DNA of 64,000 nucleotides. Origin: Adiantum capillus-veneris (taxonomy: Eukaryota > Streptophyta > Polypodiopsida > Polypodiales > Pteridaceae). Where the stretch lies: contig CM043963.1 in assembly GCA_014529385.2 (NCBI GenBank), forward strand, positions 72,064,412 through 72,128,411, read 5' to 3'. Under the pieces are notes generated by a model, which saw nothing but the letters and a program-made list of their open reading frames with translations, was not told where the DNA came from and ran no database searches. Position 1 is the first letter of the stretch. Each line of letters starts with the position of its first letter. Position numbers and translations under genes: made by a program. Shown here piece after piece: positions 21,420 through 31,306 of this stretch.

Positions 21420-22564
21420 GTGGGAGCAAAAGTCTCTTCATAATCTATGCCTTTTTTCTGTGCATAACCTTTTGCAACAAGTCGAGCCTTATGGCGATCG
21501 ATCTCACCATCCGGCTTGCGTTTCAACTTGTAAACCCACTTCGTACCAATGGCCTTTTTGCCAGGAGGAAAATTACATAAAGTCCATGTGTCATTTTCTA
21601 TAAGTGCATCATATTTTGATTGCATGGCAGCCATCCAATTTTCTGAATTTTGTGCTTCATCAAAAGTCAGAGGCTCCTCAACATCATGTAAGCTAGAAAT
21701 AGCCAAAGCATAACAATCTGATGCATAAGATGCATGGTGAGAGCCTGAATGAGTACGACTAGACAAAGGTGCATCCAATTTACTGTCACGCAAAGTGTGC
21801 ACCAGCCATTTTGGCATACCTCTAGCCTGCTCATTTTCAGCCCTTTCCTCATCAAGTACATCATGTACATCTGCATCAGTAATAGGCTGATCTAAAACAT
21901 TTTCAGAAACACCCATAGGCTGTACATTTGCCTCATTGGAACTTACATTTGTATTTCCACCACTGAAAAGAGGCAACAAAGTGTCATAAATGTCCTGTGA
22001 GCTTACATTACTGTCTCTAGTACATGTCAGCAAGGGCTGAACAGAATCTTCCACAAACACTACATCCCGAGAAACCAGAATACGTTTTGTTTGTGGATGA
22101 TACAACCTGTAACCTTTGCTTTCCGCACTATAACCAACAAAAATACATTTGACAGCCTTATCATCCAATTTTCTGCGCTGCACTTGTGGCACCAAAGCAT
22201 ATGCCAAATAGCCAAAAACACGCATGTGCTCAATAGAAGGTTTTCTATCATGCCATGCTTCATATGGAGTAATAGACTGCAAAGCTTTCGTAGGACACCT
22301 GTTAAGTACATAAGTGGCACACATAATGGCCTCAAGCCAAAAAGAATGCGGCAAAGCTTGACTTTTGACCATGCATCGTGCCATTTTCGTCAGTGACCTG
22401 TGTTTCCTCTCAGCAACACCATTTTGCTGAGGTGTATAAGGCACTATACATTGGTGTTTTATCCCACGACTAGCCATAAATGCATTAAATTCATGAGACA
22501 TATACTCCCCCCCTCGATCGGAACGGAGGGTGCCCATAGTACATTTCAAGACATTTTCAGCCAT
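21326..22564 (-). pseudogene. integrase core C-half and RT N-terminus of Copia D
   Basis: 412 codons. It begins within the integrase core at LRSDRGGEY (second catalytic Asp), then YTPQQNGVAERKHR with the catalytic Glu, the FWLEA and VFGYLAYA segments and the KCIFVGYS motif. A low-complexity linker follows, then the RT start (KWVYKLKRKPDGEIDRHKAR, GIDYEETFAP). It ends where the frame shifts into 21419. It is separated from the upstream frame by a shift at about 22565-22574. Confidence 0.88.
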
Positions 22565-22573
22565 AGCCAGAAA

Positions 22574-23340
22574 TTATTTGAAGCACATAAAAAATTTGGA
22601 CTTCGCTTTAAGCGGAAATACCCATGCATGCTTGGAGTAATCATCAATGAAAGTCACGAAGTACAGGTAATTGCCCAAGGACGGAGTTTGCATGGGCCCA
22701 CAAACATCACTATGCACAAGCTGCAACCTGCATGTGGCCCGAACTGAACCATCCTTTGGAAACTTAGAACGCTGCATGTTACCCAAAATACAGCCTTCAC
22801 AACCATGTTTGACAGGTGCTTCAAGAGGTGGCAAAGAATCAACCATATCAGATTTCTGCAAACGCAGCAAACTGGCAAAATTCAGATGACCAAAACGTGC
22901 ATGCCAAAGTTTTGCATCTGAAATAGCCCTTGAATCTGCAACATCATTTGCAAAATTTTGTCCACACTTGTCATACAAAGTGAGCTTATACAGCCCATGG
23001 CACAAAAGCCCAGATGCAACAATTTCATCACCGAAACTGAGATCATGAACTGTACATCTGTCATCCACAAATTTGACTACAAGTCCAAGTCTAGCAAGTG
23101 CGGATACAGACAAGAGATTTTTCTTGATCCCAGGTACATAAAGTGCATCAACAAGTGTGAAGGAACTGCCATTAGCAGTAGTGAGCACAATCTTTCCAAC
23201 TCCTTGAACTGGATAAGAGGCGTTGTTGGCACAAGTGATTGAATTCCTATGAGGGACAACTACGAATCGAGGTAGTGCGGTTCCTATCTCTACACATATG
23301 GCAGTAGGTCCGACATTTGCAACCACCCCATCACATTTGC
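22574..23340 (-). pseudogene. pre-integrase and integrase N-part of Copia D
   Basis: Covers the post-protease segment (VDALYVPGIKKNLLSVSALA), the HHCC zinc domain (LWHARFGHLNFASL, then CEGCILGNM) and the start of the integrase core (HSDVCGPMQTPSLGNYLYFV, first catalytic Asp). The protease active site that should precede TCANNAS is not recognisable, marking the truncated end. Codons above about 23340 in the same frame are antisense to element C gag and not Copia. Confidence 0.85.
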
Positions 23341-23379
23341 CTCCTAGTAGTAGATTTGGGGCAGGGGAGCCAACGAGAG

Positions 23380-24209
23380 CAACCCACGACCTCCATGATG
23401 CCCAAGAACGATTAAGTCGAGACACGGGAAAAATGAGATTGATCGTAGACCATAGACGGATTAGGCCATCCCAAGTAGCGAAGTGCATGCCGAAGAAGTA
23501 TAGCGGATCGAGGGATTCATATGCCCATGTATCGCTCTTCAAGCAAGTCTTAAGAGCAGATCAGATCACTAATTTTCATACTCAATACGAGGGATTCGGG
23601 CTGACCTTGGAAGGGACGGCCTTAACATGGTTTCAACCTTTAAACCCTAAAACTTGTCTGAATATTGAACATGTATTGCGCGAGTTCGAGGAAGAATTCT
23701 CAAAACGGGGTATAAAGCATAATACTATATCGCAGATATATGCTTTTAAACAAAGGGAGAATGAAAAAGCGAAGGAAGCAACCTTGAGATTCAAGCAATA
23801 CATTGAGAGGTGCCCGAGGAGGGGATTACCGCAGAACGAGAGATTGTCTGTGCTCTTTGTTGAAGGACGTAGGAATGAAACCTTGAAAAAGGACCTTCAC
23901 TTGAAGGCATGTAGCACATTTCAACAGGTTACAAGGGAAGCGTTATATCTTGTCGATAACTACAAAGCATATGGAGAAGTGTCAGAGGATACCGATTCAG
24001 TAACCAGTGGCTCTTCATCGATTAAAAGCGAACCCTCTACCAAGAAAGATGCTCAGGAGTCCTTGATGCCGACAGCTAATCAAATGATAGAGGAGGTAAC
24101 GAAGAGAATGCAACAACATATGATATCAAATCCAGTGATGAGACAGTCTCAGACGAGGAAGTGTGACATATGTGGGGGGGATCACCCGACGCCGTGGTGC
24201 ATACAATAG
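23380..24209 (+). pseudogene. gag of element C
   Basis: About 275 codons of gag resuming after Copia D. It contains KYSGSRDSYAHVSLFKQVLR, then FGLTLEGTALTWFQPL, FEEEFSKRG and FKQRENEKAKEATLRFKQYI, the plant gag core that builds the particle, followed by an acidic Ser-rich hinge. The first zinc knuckle CDICGGDHPTPWC is at 24162-24200. The frame ends at TAG (24207-24209) just after this knuckle. The N-terminus was displaced by Copia D, and the true start may be the 18933 frame. Confidence 0.85.
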
Positions 24210-25534
24210 CCGAAAGCACCAGTTGCGAATGGACGAGTACTGAAATGGTGCGCCATAGAGCAAAAATGGACAAATCATAGCACGGATGAATGTTTTTATA
24301 ACAAAAACTACGTGAGAGAAAGACCGTATGGACCCCCAACAGGACCATCCCAACCACCTCCTCCAAGATATCAAGTTGGACCAAATATGAATCTGGTAGC
24401 AGGAGCAGACAGACCTCAACCTGTGTTGGGTCAACAACCTCCATTACCACAGGAAAATAGAGCCATGATTAGGTATGCTCAACCTTCTGAAGCATCACCA
24501 GGAACAAATAGTACACTTCAAGTTTCTTATTATGAGGAACCGAATGAGCCTTACGCAACAGAACCTGAATGACAAATGTACGCAGACGAAGCCTCTCAAC
24601 CGTGGGGAAATAGCGAGGGTATGGCACCACCAACGTATGTAGCACAACCTTCAAGAGATCAATATTTGGCAGAAGAAAGATCGCTAATGTTCATTGCGAA
24701 CCAGAATTACAAACCAAGAGGGTATCCTAATAGGCCGGACAACTTATGGGACCACCTCCTCGAAATCAACCACCAATTGGAAAGTGCTATAACTGTGGAA
24801 GTACAGATCATTGGGAGCGTAACTGCCCTTTCAAAGGCGAAAGAGTGAAAATTTTTGGGTTTTTGTGACGGATGTGGTGTGAATCACATATTGCCAGATT
24901 GCCCAAAGAATCCGGACAACAAGGGAAAAGCAACTATGAATATTGTGGGGGTGATACCAAGTGCAAGCAGCGGATCAGAAACCGATCCCATGATCCAAAT
25001 CAATGCGATAACCAGAGCCCAAGCCAAGGACTTAGGGAAAAACGAGTCCTTGGAGGAAAAGGTCGAGTTGCCGATACCCACAGAGAATGAGAGTTTATCC
25101 GTGAGAAACCAACGAAAATCGTGGAAGGCGAAACGAGACAGGATGAAAACAAGAAGGTTGAAAACCCAAATTGTTATGCAAAACGAATTGCATGAAACAA
25201 AGGAGCAACTGAAACAAGAGAGAGAGAGAGAGAGAGTAAAACTGCTGAGGTTAACAACAAGCCGAGGAAAGCGTCCTCAGGGGGATCAGTCTTGGTTGAG
25301 AAAGTGCTAGAGCCGTTAGATGCTCTATTACAAGCGTACGAAGCAAGGCTAAAAACAAACCAAACCTTAGAGCAGAGATGGTTAACTTATCCTCAACCAG
25401 AAGTGGAAACGAAGCGTTTGGAAATGTGTAAACACCTCATTGAAACATCGCAAGCGTTGATGAAACCTAAGGTGGTTAGAACCCCAGAACAAGAAGTGCC
25501 GATTCACAGAGCGAGAAAAACTAAAAATCGATGA
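24210..25534 (+). pseudogene. gag zinc-knuckle region and linker of element C
   Basis: Broken frames carrying three more Cys/His modules: CAIEQKWTNHSTDEC (24249-24293), CYNCGSTDHWERNC (24785-24826) and CDGCGVNHILPDC (24864-24902). Together with 24162-24200 this makes four. Between them lie a Pro/Gln-rich linker and, afterwards, a Glu/Lys-rich coiled-coil-like segment (25100-25300) and a helical segment to 25534. Reading requires at least two frame changes. The knuckles would bind element RNA. Confidence 0.75.
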
Positions 25535-25898
25535 ACCAAAACAAGTAAACGGACCCAGGCTTGAAATGATATTGTCACTGGATCACCGAGTGGTGCCGAA
25601 TACGACTGATGACGCTAAGTCAATGACGATAATTCCAATTCCAGAAGTTGAATAACAATGGCCACAACACTTATGGGAAACCATTAGAAACAAAAAGAAC
25701 GGAAGCGCAATGTTACAGTCTGCTCCAATTCCTGAGATTAATCTGTATAACGGATTTTATCCAGTAGATATACAATCGTTGTATGGGGATGCGAGAACGG
25801 AGGTTTCGATGGAAAGCAAAGCTCAATCCTTGAAAACCTTGCCTTCATTTATAGGTTAACACGAGGCACAATCGGAGATAAGGTTAGTTCCATCCCAG
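25535..25898 (+). other. degraded link between gag and protease, element C
   Basis: No long frame. Short pieces (PQHLWETIRNKKNG, then YPVDIQSLYGDARTEVS) suggest continuing polyprotein broken by stops, including TAA codons at about 25652 and 25858. No domain recognised. Confidence 0.4.
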
Positions 25899-26642
25899 AT
25901 GAGAACTATTCCACATATGGTTGACTCAAAAAGTCTTCAAGAGATGCTGTCGACACCTATAACATGCACAATCACGCTGTCCGAACTCTTGAGAGTTAGA
26001 CCACACTTATGGGAGGACATGGGAAAACATTTGGAGCACAAAGGAGTAAAGATTCCTCTTCATACAAACCCTACGGGAGAAGAAAACAAACGTGAAGGTC
26101 AACCCAAAGCCCAACCAGTGCCCATAAACAAGGTCAGAGATTACTGTGAAGGCGAGGAGGGTAATACAACCTTACCTGTTGAATATCAGGATATAAAAAC
26201 GATAGCTATCCTAAACAGTGGAGCGGGAGTGGCGATTGCTACAAAGCAAATCTGGGAGAAATGGGGCCGTCTAGCTCTCAGAAAAAGGAGAATGAAACTG
26301 CAACTTGCAGATGGGTATGTAGAGAGACCACTGGGAATCTTGGACCAAATAGTTGTAACTTCGTGTGGAATTAACTATGAGCACACCTTTGCTGTGGTGG
26401 ATTTCGAGAAAACGAACAACTTCGACATTATTTTGGGACGACCTTTTATGCGTCAACTCAAAATGATACAAGATTGGGGGTACGACCAAATCTACCTAAG
26501 GCACGAAGAGCTAATAACGAAAATCAACATGAAGGATCACAGCTATAGAGACGTTGCAAAAACACCAGTGCAAGAATTTAATTCAACCACTGTAAATGAA
26601 AAAGAAATACCTGCATTGATGCAAATGAAAGCGCATGTTTAG
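25899..26642 (+). pseudogene. first aspartic protease of element C, catalytic Asp replaced by Asn
   Basis: 247 codons. The retropepsin domain occupies about residues 100-205: KTIAILNSGAGVAIATKQI holds the active-site loop, where the expected D(S/T)G reads NSG (Asn codon AAC near 26213). It is followed by LQLADGYVERPLGILDQIVV and the distal NFDIILGRPFMRQLKM motif. Everything except the catalytic Asp looks conserved, so a simple G-to-A change may have killed it. A second protease-like domain with an intact DTG lies after the integrase. The frame ends TAG and continues in phase at 26643. Confidence 0.85.
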
Positions 26643-27320
26643 ATGTGTGGAGACATAATCAAAGAGGAATGCGTTTTGGAAAGATCCGTAGAAGACGAGG
26701 CTTATCTCCCAGAACCTTTCCCTGAACATTTATTTGAGCCATTCAGGTGGACTCAAATATTGTCAACCTTGGACGTATGTGTTAACGAATGCACGGCTAC
26801 AAAATTTTGTGACGAAGAAGGATACGACCTAGTAACGTTGCAAATGGCTAGCGTCATCCTTGAGTCAGGATCGGAGAGCGAGGAACAAGAAGAACCACCA
26901 CGTGAGAATGAGTGTAAAAGAATAATTGATGAGATATCTGTAGTGAACGATAAGAATCGGATCGAGGAGGAATTCACGGATTCACTAAAGGGTGACCTTC
27001 CATCACTGGATGATGAAATCCAAATGATAGAGGCTGATGATGAAAGATCAAGTGGATCAGAGACGAATAGGAAATACAGGTCGAGACAAGACAGGTTTTA
27101 CGAGTTTCCTAACCAAAAACCTAATCGACAAGAGCGGTATAAGTTCAAGAGAACAAGAAAATCAAGGGTGAATAAGCATAATCCGATGCCTCTTGTCAAT
27201 GACAGAACGGGATATCTAAAGCTTGTCAAAGCTGATGATTGTGTCAAAGACGAGGTCACTGGCCGGTTTATCAAAACTAAACCATGGAAAAACAACAAGA
27301 AAAACAGACACGAAAAGTGA
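26643..27320 (+). CDS. acidic linker protein segment between protease and RT, element C
   Basis: 225 codons in phase with the protease frame upstream. Strongly acidic and low in hydrophobic core (ILESGSESEEQEEPPRENE), with a basic C-terminus (RFIKTKPWKNNKKNRH). No known domain. In other Tat/Athila-type elements a spacer of this kind separates protease and RT. It is probably a polyprotein linker split by single stops at 26640 and 27318. Confidence 0.5.
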   Translation: MCGDIIKEECVLERSVEDEAYLPEPFPEHLFEPFRWTQILSTLDVCVNECTATKFCDEEGYDLVTLQMASVILESGSESEEQEEPPRENECKRIIDEISVVNDKNRIEEEFTDSLKGDLPSLDDEIQMIEADDERSSGSETNRKYRSRQDRFYEFPNQKPNRQERYKFKRTRKSRVNKHNPMPLVNDRTGYLKLVKADDCVKDEVTGRFIKTKPWKNNKKNRHEK

Positions 27321-27359
27321 ACGACTAAGTCGCATAAAGGGGGGAAAATAGGGTCCTGA

Positions 27360-28532
27360 ATGACCAAAATAGAGAGGAAAACGGAGTACAATAAGCTCAA
27401 GCGAACCCTCAGAGACATATGGACGACTGACTTTGAAACAAATGAGGACACGAGTTCTGACAAGATGGATGCACCGTCCCATCATAAGAAGTATACCATA
27501 CAAGATAGGAAAATCATAGTGCAACAACCAATGAGGGAATTGAAGGAACCGGGTACATCGTACGATGGTCCTGAAAAATCCAAACAAATAGATCTAGCGG
27601 AGCCAGAAGAAGATCCAAAACTTGCATATATTGCCACGGATCTTACTGAAGAAGAGGAAAAGCTTTTGGTAGCTACTCTTAAACAATATAGAGATGTGTT
27701 TGCATGGCCATACAAAGATCTTAAGGGGGTGGATCCAAGTATATGTCAACACACAATACCCCTTAAGAATGACGCCAAACCCAGCAGACAACGTCCCTAT
27801 ACTTACAATGAAACGTTTGCCAAAAAGATCAAGGAGGAGATAGATAAACTTAAAGAGGCAGAGTTTATTTACGAAATTGAGCACACCGATTGGGTTTCAC
27901 CGATTGTGGTGGTCCCAAAGAAAAATGGAAAGTTAAGAGTGTGCGTCAATCTCAAGAAAGTAAACGCTGCTACAATTCGGGACAACTATCCCCTACCCAT
28001 TATTGATCATGTAATAGAAAGGGTGGCAGGAAAAGAGGCTTATAGTTTCTTAGATGGCTTTTCGGGTTACAACCAACTCTCAATAAAGCCAGAGGATCAT
28101 CACAAAACGGCTTTTGCAAGTGAATGGGATATTTTTGCATTCCGGGTAATGAATTTTGGCTTAACAAATGCACCAGCCACATTTCAGAGGCTGATGGGTC
28201 ATGCTTTTAAAGAATATCTAAGACAGTTCTTAGAAATTTACATGGATGACTTGTGCGTTTACTCTCTTGTAAGATTGGAGCACATAGAGCACTTGACCAA
28301 GGTGTTCGAAAATTGCAGACTATACCGGATTTGCCTGAATCTAGAGAAATGTGTCTTCATGGTAAGACATGGCAAAATATTGGGACATATAGTGTCCAAA
28401 AACGGTATTTCGACAGACATGGAGAAGATCAGCGTCATTGTTGATCTACCACGACCAGTAAAGGTAAAGAGGTACATGCATTTATGGGCCATTATGGACA
28501 TTATCGCAGATTTATCTACTCATACACTATAA
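27360..28532 (+). CDS. reverse transcriptase of element C
   Basis: 390 codons with a complete RT palm: WVSPIVVVPKKNGKLRVCV (fingers), motif A LDGFSGYNQL, motif B NFGLTNAPATFQRLM, catalytic YMDDLC encoded at 28239-28256 (residues 294-299), then KCVFMVRHGKILGHIVS. All catalytic residues are present. The N-terminal 100 residues are an acidic linker. The last 25 codons run into a frameshift: the thumb continues in the frame at 28484. Unlike B and F, the box is the classical YMDD. Confidence 0.9.
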   Translation: MTKIERKTEYNKLKRTLRDIWTTDFETNEDTSSDKMDAPSHHKKYTIQDRKIIVQQPMRELKEPGTSYDGPEKSKQIDLAEPEEDPKLAYIATDLTEEEEKLLVATLKQYRDVFAWPYKDLKGVDPSICQHTIPLKNDAKPSRQRPYTYNETFAKKIKEEIDKLKEAEFIYEIEHTDWVSPIVVVPKKNGKLRVCVNLKKVNAATIRDNYPLPIIDHVIERVAGKEAYSFLDGFSGYNQLSIKPEDHHKTAFASEWDIFAFRVMNFGLTNAPATFQRLMGHAFKEYLRQFLEIYMDDLCVYSLVRLEHIEHLTKVFENCRLYRICLNLEKCVFMVRHGKILGHIVSKNGISTDMEKISVIVDLPRPVKVKRYMHLWAIMDIIADLSTHTL

Positions 28533-29053
28533 TTGTAAAACCACTTTATGCGCTGATAACTAAATTTGAGTGGACGGATGAGTGTGAGAAAGCTTTTCAA
28601 AGTTTGAAGCAAAGGTTAATTTCCGCTCCAATTTTGAAGGCTCCGGATTGGGAAAAGATATTTCACATCCACGTAGATGCATCAGCGTATGCAATAGGAT
28701 GCATACTTGCACAACCTGGAGAGAACAACATGGATTTTCCAATAAGTTACTCCAGTAGACAACTGAACAATGCAGAGAAGAATTACACAACAACTGAGAG
28801 GGAGGGTTTGGGTATGGTCTATGCGGTGAAAAAGTTTAGACACTACTTACTTTCCAATAAATTTGTATTCTTCGTTGATCACCAAGCACTGCTATACTTA
28901 GTAAACAAACCTTGCAGTACGGGAAGGATTGTTCGATGGTTCATCATACTGCTTGAGTTTGACTTCACGGTAGTAGTCAAAAAAGGAACTACACACCAAA
29001 GAGCGGTTCATTTATCTAGAATGATGCATGGAAGAAAAACCAGTAGGGGTTGA
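28484..29053 (+). CDS. RT connection and RNase H of element C
   Basis: 189 codons: FEWTDECEKAFQSLKQRL (connection), then RNase H with FHIHVDASAYAIGCILAQ (catalytic Asp in HVDAS), TTTEREGLGMVYAVKKFRHY (Glu) and FFVDHQALLYLVN (Asp). The usual D, E and D are kept, in contrast to the VNPS form in B and F. No archaeal-type second RNase H follows. The frame is shifted relative to both neighbours. Confidence 0.88.
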   Translation: MGHYGHYRRFIYSYTIIVKPLYALITKFEWTDECEKAFQSLKQRLISAPILKAPDWEKIFHIHVDASAYAIGCILAQPGENNMDFPISYSSRQLNNAEKNYTTTEREGLGMVYAVKKFRHYLLSNKFVFFVDHQALLYLVNKPCSTGRIVRWFIILLEFDFTVVVKKGTTHQRAVHLSRMMHGRKTSRG

Positions 29054-29339
29054 TGATGTTTTGCCAGATGCATATCTTTTCAACATAGAAATGGTTCCAA
29101 GATGGAACGAGGATGTAATTCCTTTGCTGACTATCGGGTCATTGAATGTGACAAGACAACCATCTAGCATTGCAGCATCCAGATCATTGGTAATGTTGGC
29201 GGGCAGGCTATACAAACAGGGATCGGATCAAATCCTTAGGCTTTGTGTTGAATCGAGTGAACGGGAATTGTACCTAAACCAGGCTCATGTAAAAAAACGG
29301 GGATTCACAATGGGCATGCACAGATGTATCAAATATTGA
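29028..29339 (+). pseudogene. first, degraded integrase zinc module of element C
   Basis: 103 codons overlapping the end of RNase H. Residues 60-100 (GRLYKQGSDQILRLCVE, then ELYLNQAHVKKRGFTMGMH) mirror the segment before and within the integrase H2C2 module found again at about residues 74-109 of the next frame. The matching Cys pair (CVRC) is encoded at about 29402 in the next frame. This looks like a tandem duplication of the zinc module, the first copy being decayed. Confidence 0.6.
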
Positions 29340-29365
29340 TGAGAATGGGTGTGTATTAGCCAAAA

Positions 29366-31306
29366 ATGCAACATAGTGTTCATATGCATATCAAATCATG
29401 CGTTAGATGCACGCTTCAAAATCCAATAGAGCACGCGACTCTATTCAGATTATCTGTAGCACCCCGATGGAGTAACTACATTGTTGAATACCTCACCACC
29501 AGGATACTGCCTGAAGGGATGAGTAGATCACGTATCAAAAAGATCACGAAAGAGGCAGAAAACTATGTACTGATTGAGGACAATCTTTACAAGAGGGGAA
29601 AAAACAATCAATTGAGAATGTGCGCGACTAAAGAGGAATACATTCCTATCTTAGAGCAAGCACACGGTGGACAAGCTGGTGGACATTTCTCAGCTGACAA
29701 AACGGCCAAATCAATTCTTATTGCAGGCATATGGTGGCCTACACTATTCATGGACGCTGAGGAGTTTGTGAAACGATGTGACGATTGCCAGAAAACAAAA
29801 ATTCCTAGAGCACGAGATGATATGCCCTTGAGGCCAATGATGGGAGCAAGAGCATTTGCGAAATGGGAAATAGATTTTGTAGGACCGATAGCGCCTTCGG
29901 GATATAAAACTCACACTCAATACATTATTGTGGCAACAGATTATCTAACAAAATGGGTGGAAGCGAAAGCAACAACCAGAAATGATGCAAAAACGACAGC
30001 ACAATTTTTGTATGAGAACATTTTCACCAGATATGGCTTACCAATAGAGTTAGTGAGCGATAGAGGAACTCACTTCATCAATGAAGTGATCGAATTCATG
30101 TTGGATGAATTCATGGTAATTCACAGGAAGTCTGCTCCCTATCACCCACAAGCAAACGGCCAAGCAGAAAGTATGGATAAGATTTTGGTGACAATTCTCA
30201 CCAAAATTGTTGGCGAATCGAGAGTTGACTGGGATCAAAAGCTGCATTCAGCTTTATGGGCATATAGAGTAGCTTACAAAACATCAATCGGAACGACATC
30301 GTTCAACATGGTTTATGGAATTCAAGCGATCTTGCCACTTGAATTTCTTATCCCCACGCTTCGGGTCGCTAAACAGTTAGAATGGACGGGCCATGAATTA
30401 TCCAATCAGGTAGATGTCCTAGAAAAACTGGATGAAACTAGATTGAGAGCCGTTGCATCAATCTACGCGCAAAAACGAAACATAAAATCATTCTTTGATC
30501 AACATGTTATTAGCAAGGAATTTGCTACTGGGGATTATGTCTTAATGTATACCCTGAAACAGCATTCCCGAAAACTCAAAAAGCGAGGCAATGGATTCTA
30601 TGTGATTCATGACATATCATCTAGCGGTGCCATTAAACTTGCGACATTAGAGGGAGAGGAAATGCCTAACTGGATTAGTGGTTGCAGACTAAAGAAATAC
30701 AACCTACCACTAACCTCAGAGATGCTTGCCAAAATACAGGCTGCGAAGGAGCGCAAGAACAAAGCAAAGGAGACAAAAGCTCAAGTGCAGGAGGAGGCCA
30801 AAGTCAGGATTTTAAAACGAAAACAAAACTTACAACAACAAAGACTTCCTCAACCAGCAGAAACGACTCAAATTCCTTTTTCTATAATTCAAACTAATGA
30901 GCAATGGGAAACAGGAATCGATGTTCGCATCAATGTCAAACTTCTGTATGGCAGATATCAACGAGCATTGATTGACACAGGAGCAAGAGTCAATGTGGTC
31001 AACTTCTCCACTTACAGGATGCTTACAGATGAACCCCTAGTGCAATCCACACGTGATCTACAAGCCGTAAACGGTGCAACAATGCCAACATTGGGGATAG
31101 TAAACTTACCAATCAATATTGATGGAAATAGTTGTCCTCATCATTTTTTCGTAATGAAAGATGGAGAAATCAGAGAATCACTATTCTTGAGAGTTCCATG
31201 GATGAGAACGTACAATGCAGTCACTGAATGGTCAGAACATGCGTTAATGTACACACACGACTCTAATACGTACATGACTCCATTCGCCAAAACAGATCAC
31301 TCGTGA
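29366..31306 (+). CDS. integrase with C-terminal second retropepsin-like domain, element C
   Basis: 646 codons, uninterrupted. Residues 12-15 are CVRC, the tail of a first zinc module. Residues 85-142 are the H2C2 module (AHGGQAGGHF, then CDDC). The integrase core has D170 (EIDFVGP), D232 (SDRGTHF) and E268 (NGQAE), exactly DD35E spacing. A basic C-terminal domain ends near 447, then a Lys/Glu/Gln coiled linker to about 510. Residues 515-620 form a retropepsin-like domain: YQRALIDTGARVNVV (D537-T-G539, encoded at 30974-30982), PINIDGNSC, and LFLRVPWMRTY in the place of ILGRPWL. The integrase inserts the DNA copy; the tail domain could be a functional protease. Protease after integrase is not the normal order. 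Confidence 0.85.
   Translation: MQHSVHMHIKSCVRCTLQNPIEHATLFRLSVAPRWSNYIVEYLTTRILPEGMSRSRIKKITKEAENYVLIEDNLYKRGKNNQLRMCATKEEYIPILEQAHGGQAGGHFSADKTAKSILIAGIWWPTLFMDAEEFVKRCDDCQKTKIPRARDDMPLRPMMGARAFAKWEIDFVGPIAPSGYKTHTQYIIVATDYLTKWVEAKATTRNDAKTTAQFLYENIFTRYGLPIELVSDRGTHFINEVIEFMLDEFMVIHRKSAPYHPQANGQAESMDKILVTILTKIVGESRVDWDQKLHSALWAYRVAYKTSIGTTSFNMVYGIQAILPLEFLIPTLRVAKQLEWTGHELSNQVDVLEKLDETRLRAVASIYAQKRNIKSFFDQHVISKEFATGDYVLMYTLKQHSRKLKKRGNGFYVIHDISSSGAIKLATLEGEEMPNWISGCRLKKYNLPLTSEMLAKIQAAKERKNKAKETKAQVQEEAKVRILKRKQNLQQQRLPQPAETTQIPFSIIQTNEQWETGIDVRINVKLLYGRYQRALIDTGARVNVVNFSTYRMLTDEPLVQSTRDLQAVNGATMPTLGIVNLPINIDGNSCPHHFFVMKDGEIRESLFLRVPWMRTYNAVTEWSEHALMYTHDSNTYMTPFAKTDHS

Larger units (their letters stand above)
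19897..23375 (-). mobile_element. Copia element D, 5'-truncated, nested in element C
   Basis: Minus-strand Ty1/Copia element with a 150-base 3' LTR (19897-20046, TGTTAC...GTAACA), a polypurine tract, RNase H, RT and integrase. The gag, protease and 5' LTR are missing: homology fades near 23340-23375, where gag of element C begins again. GAGAG occurs at 19890-19894 and 23375-23379, a possible but unproven target duplication. Frames are broken in at least three places. Confidence 0.85.
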
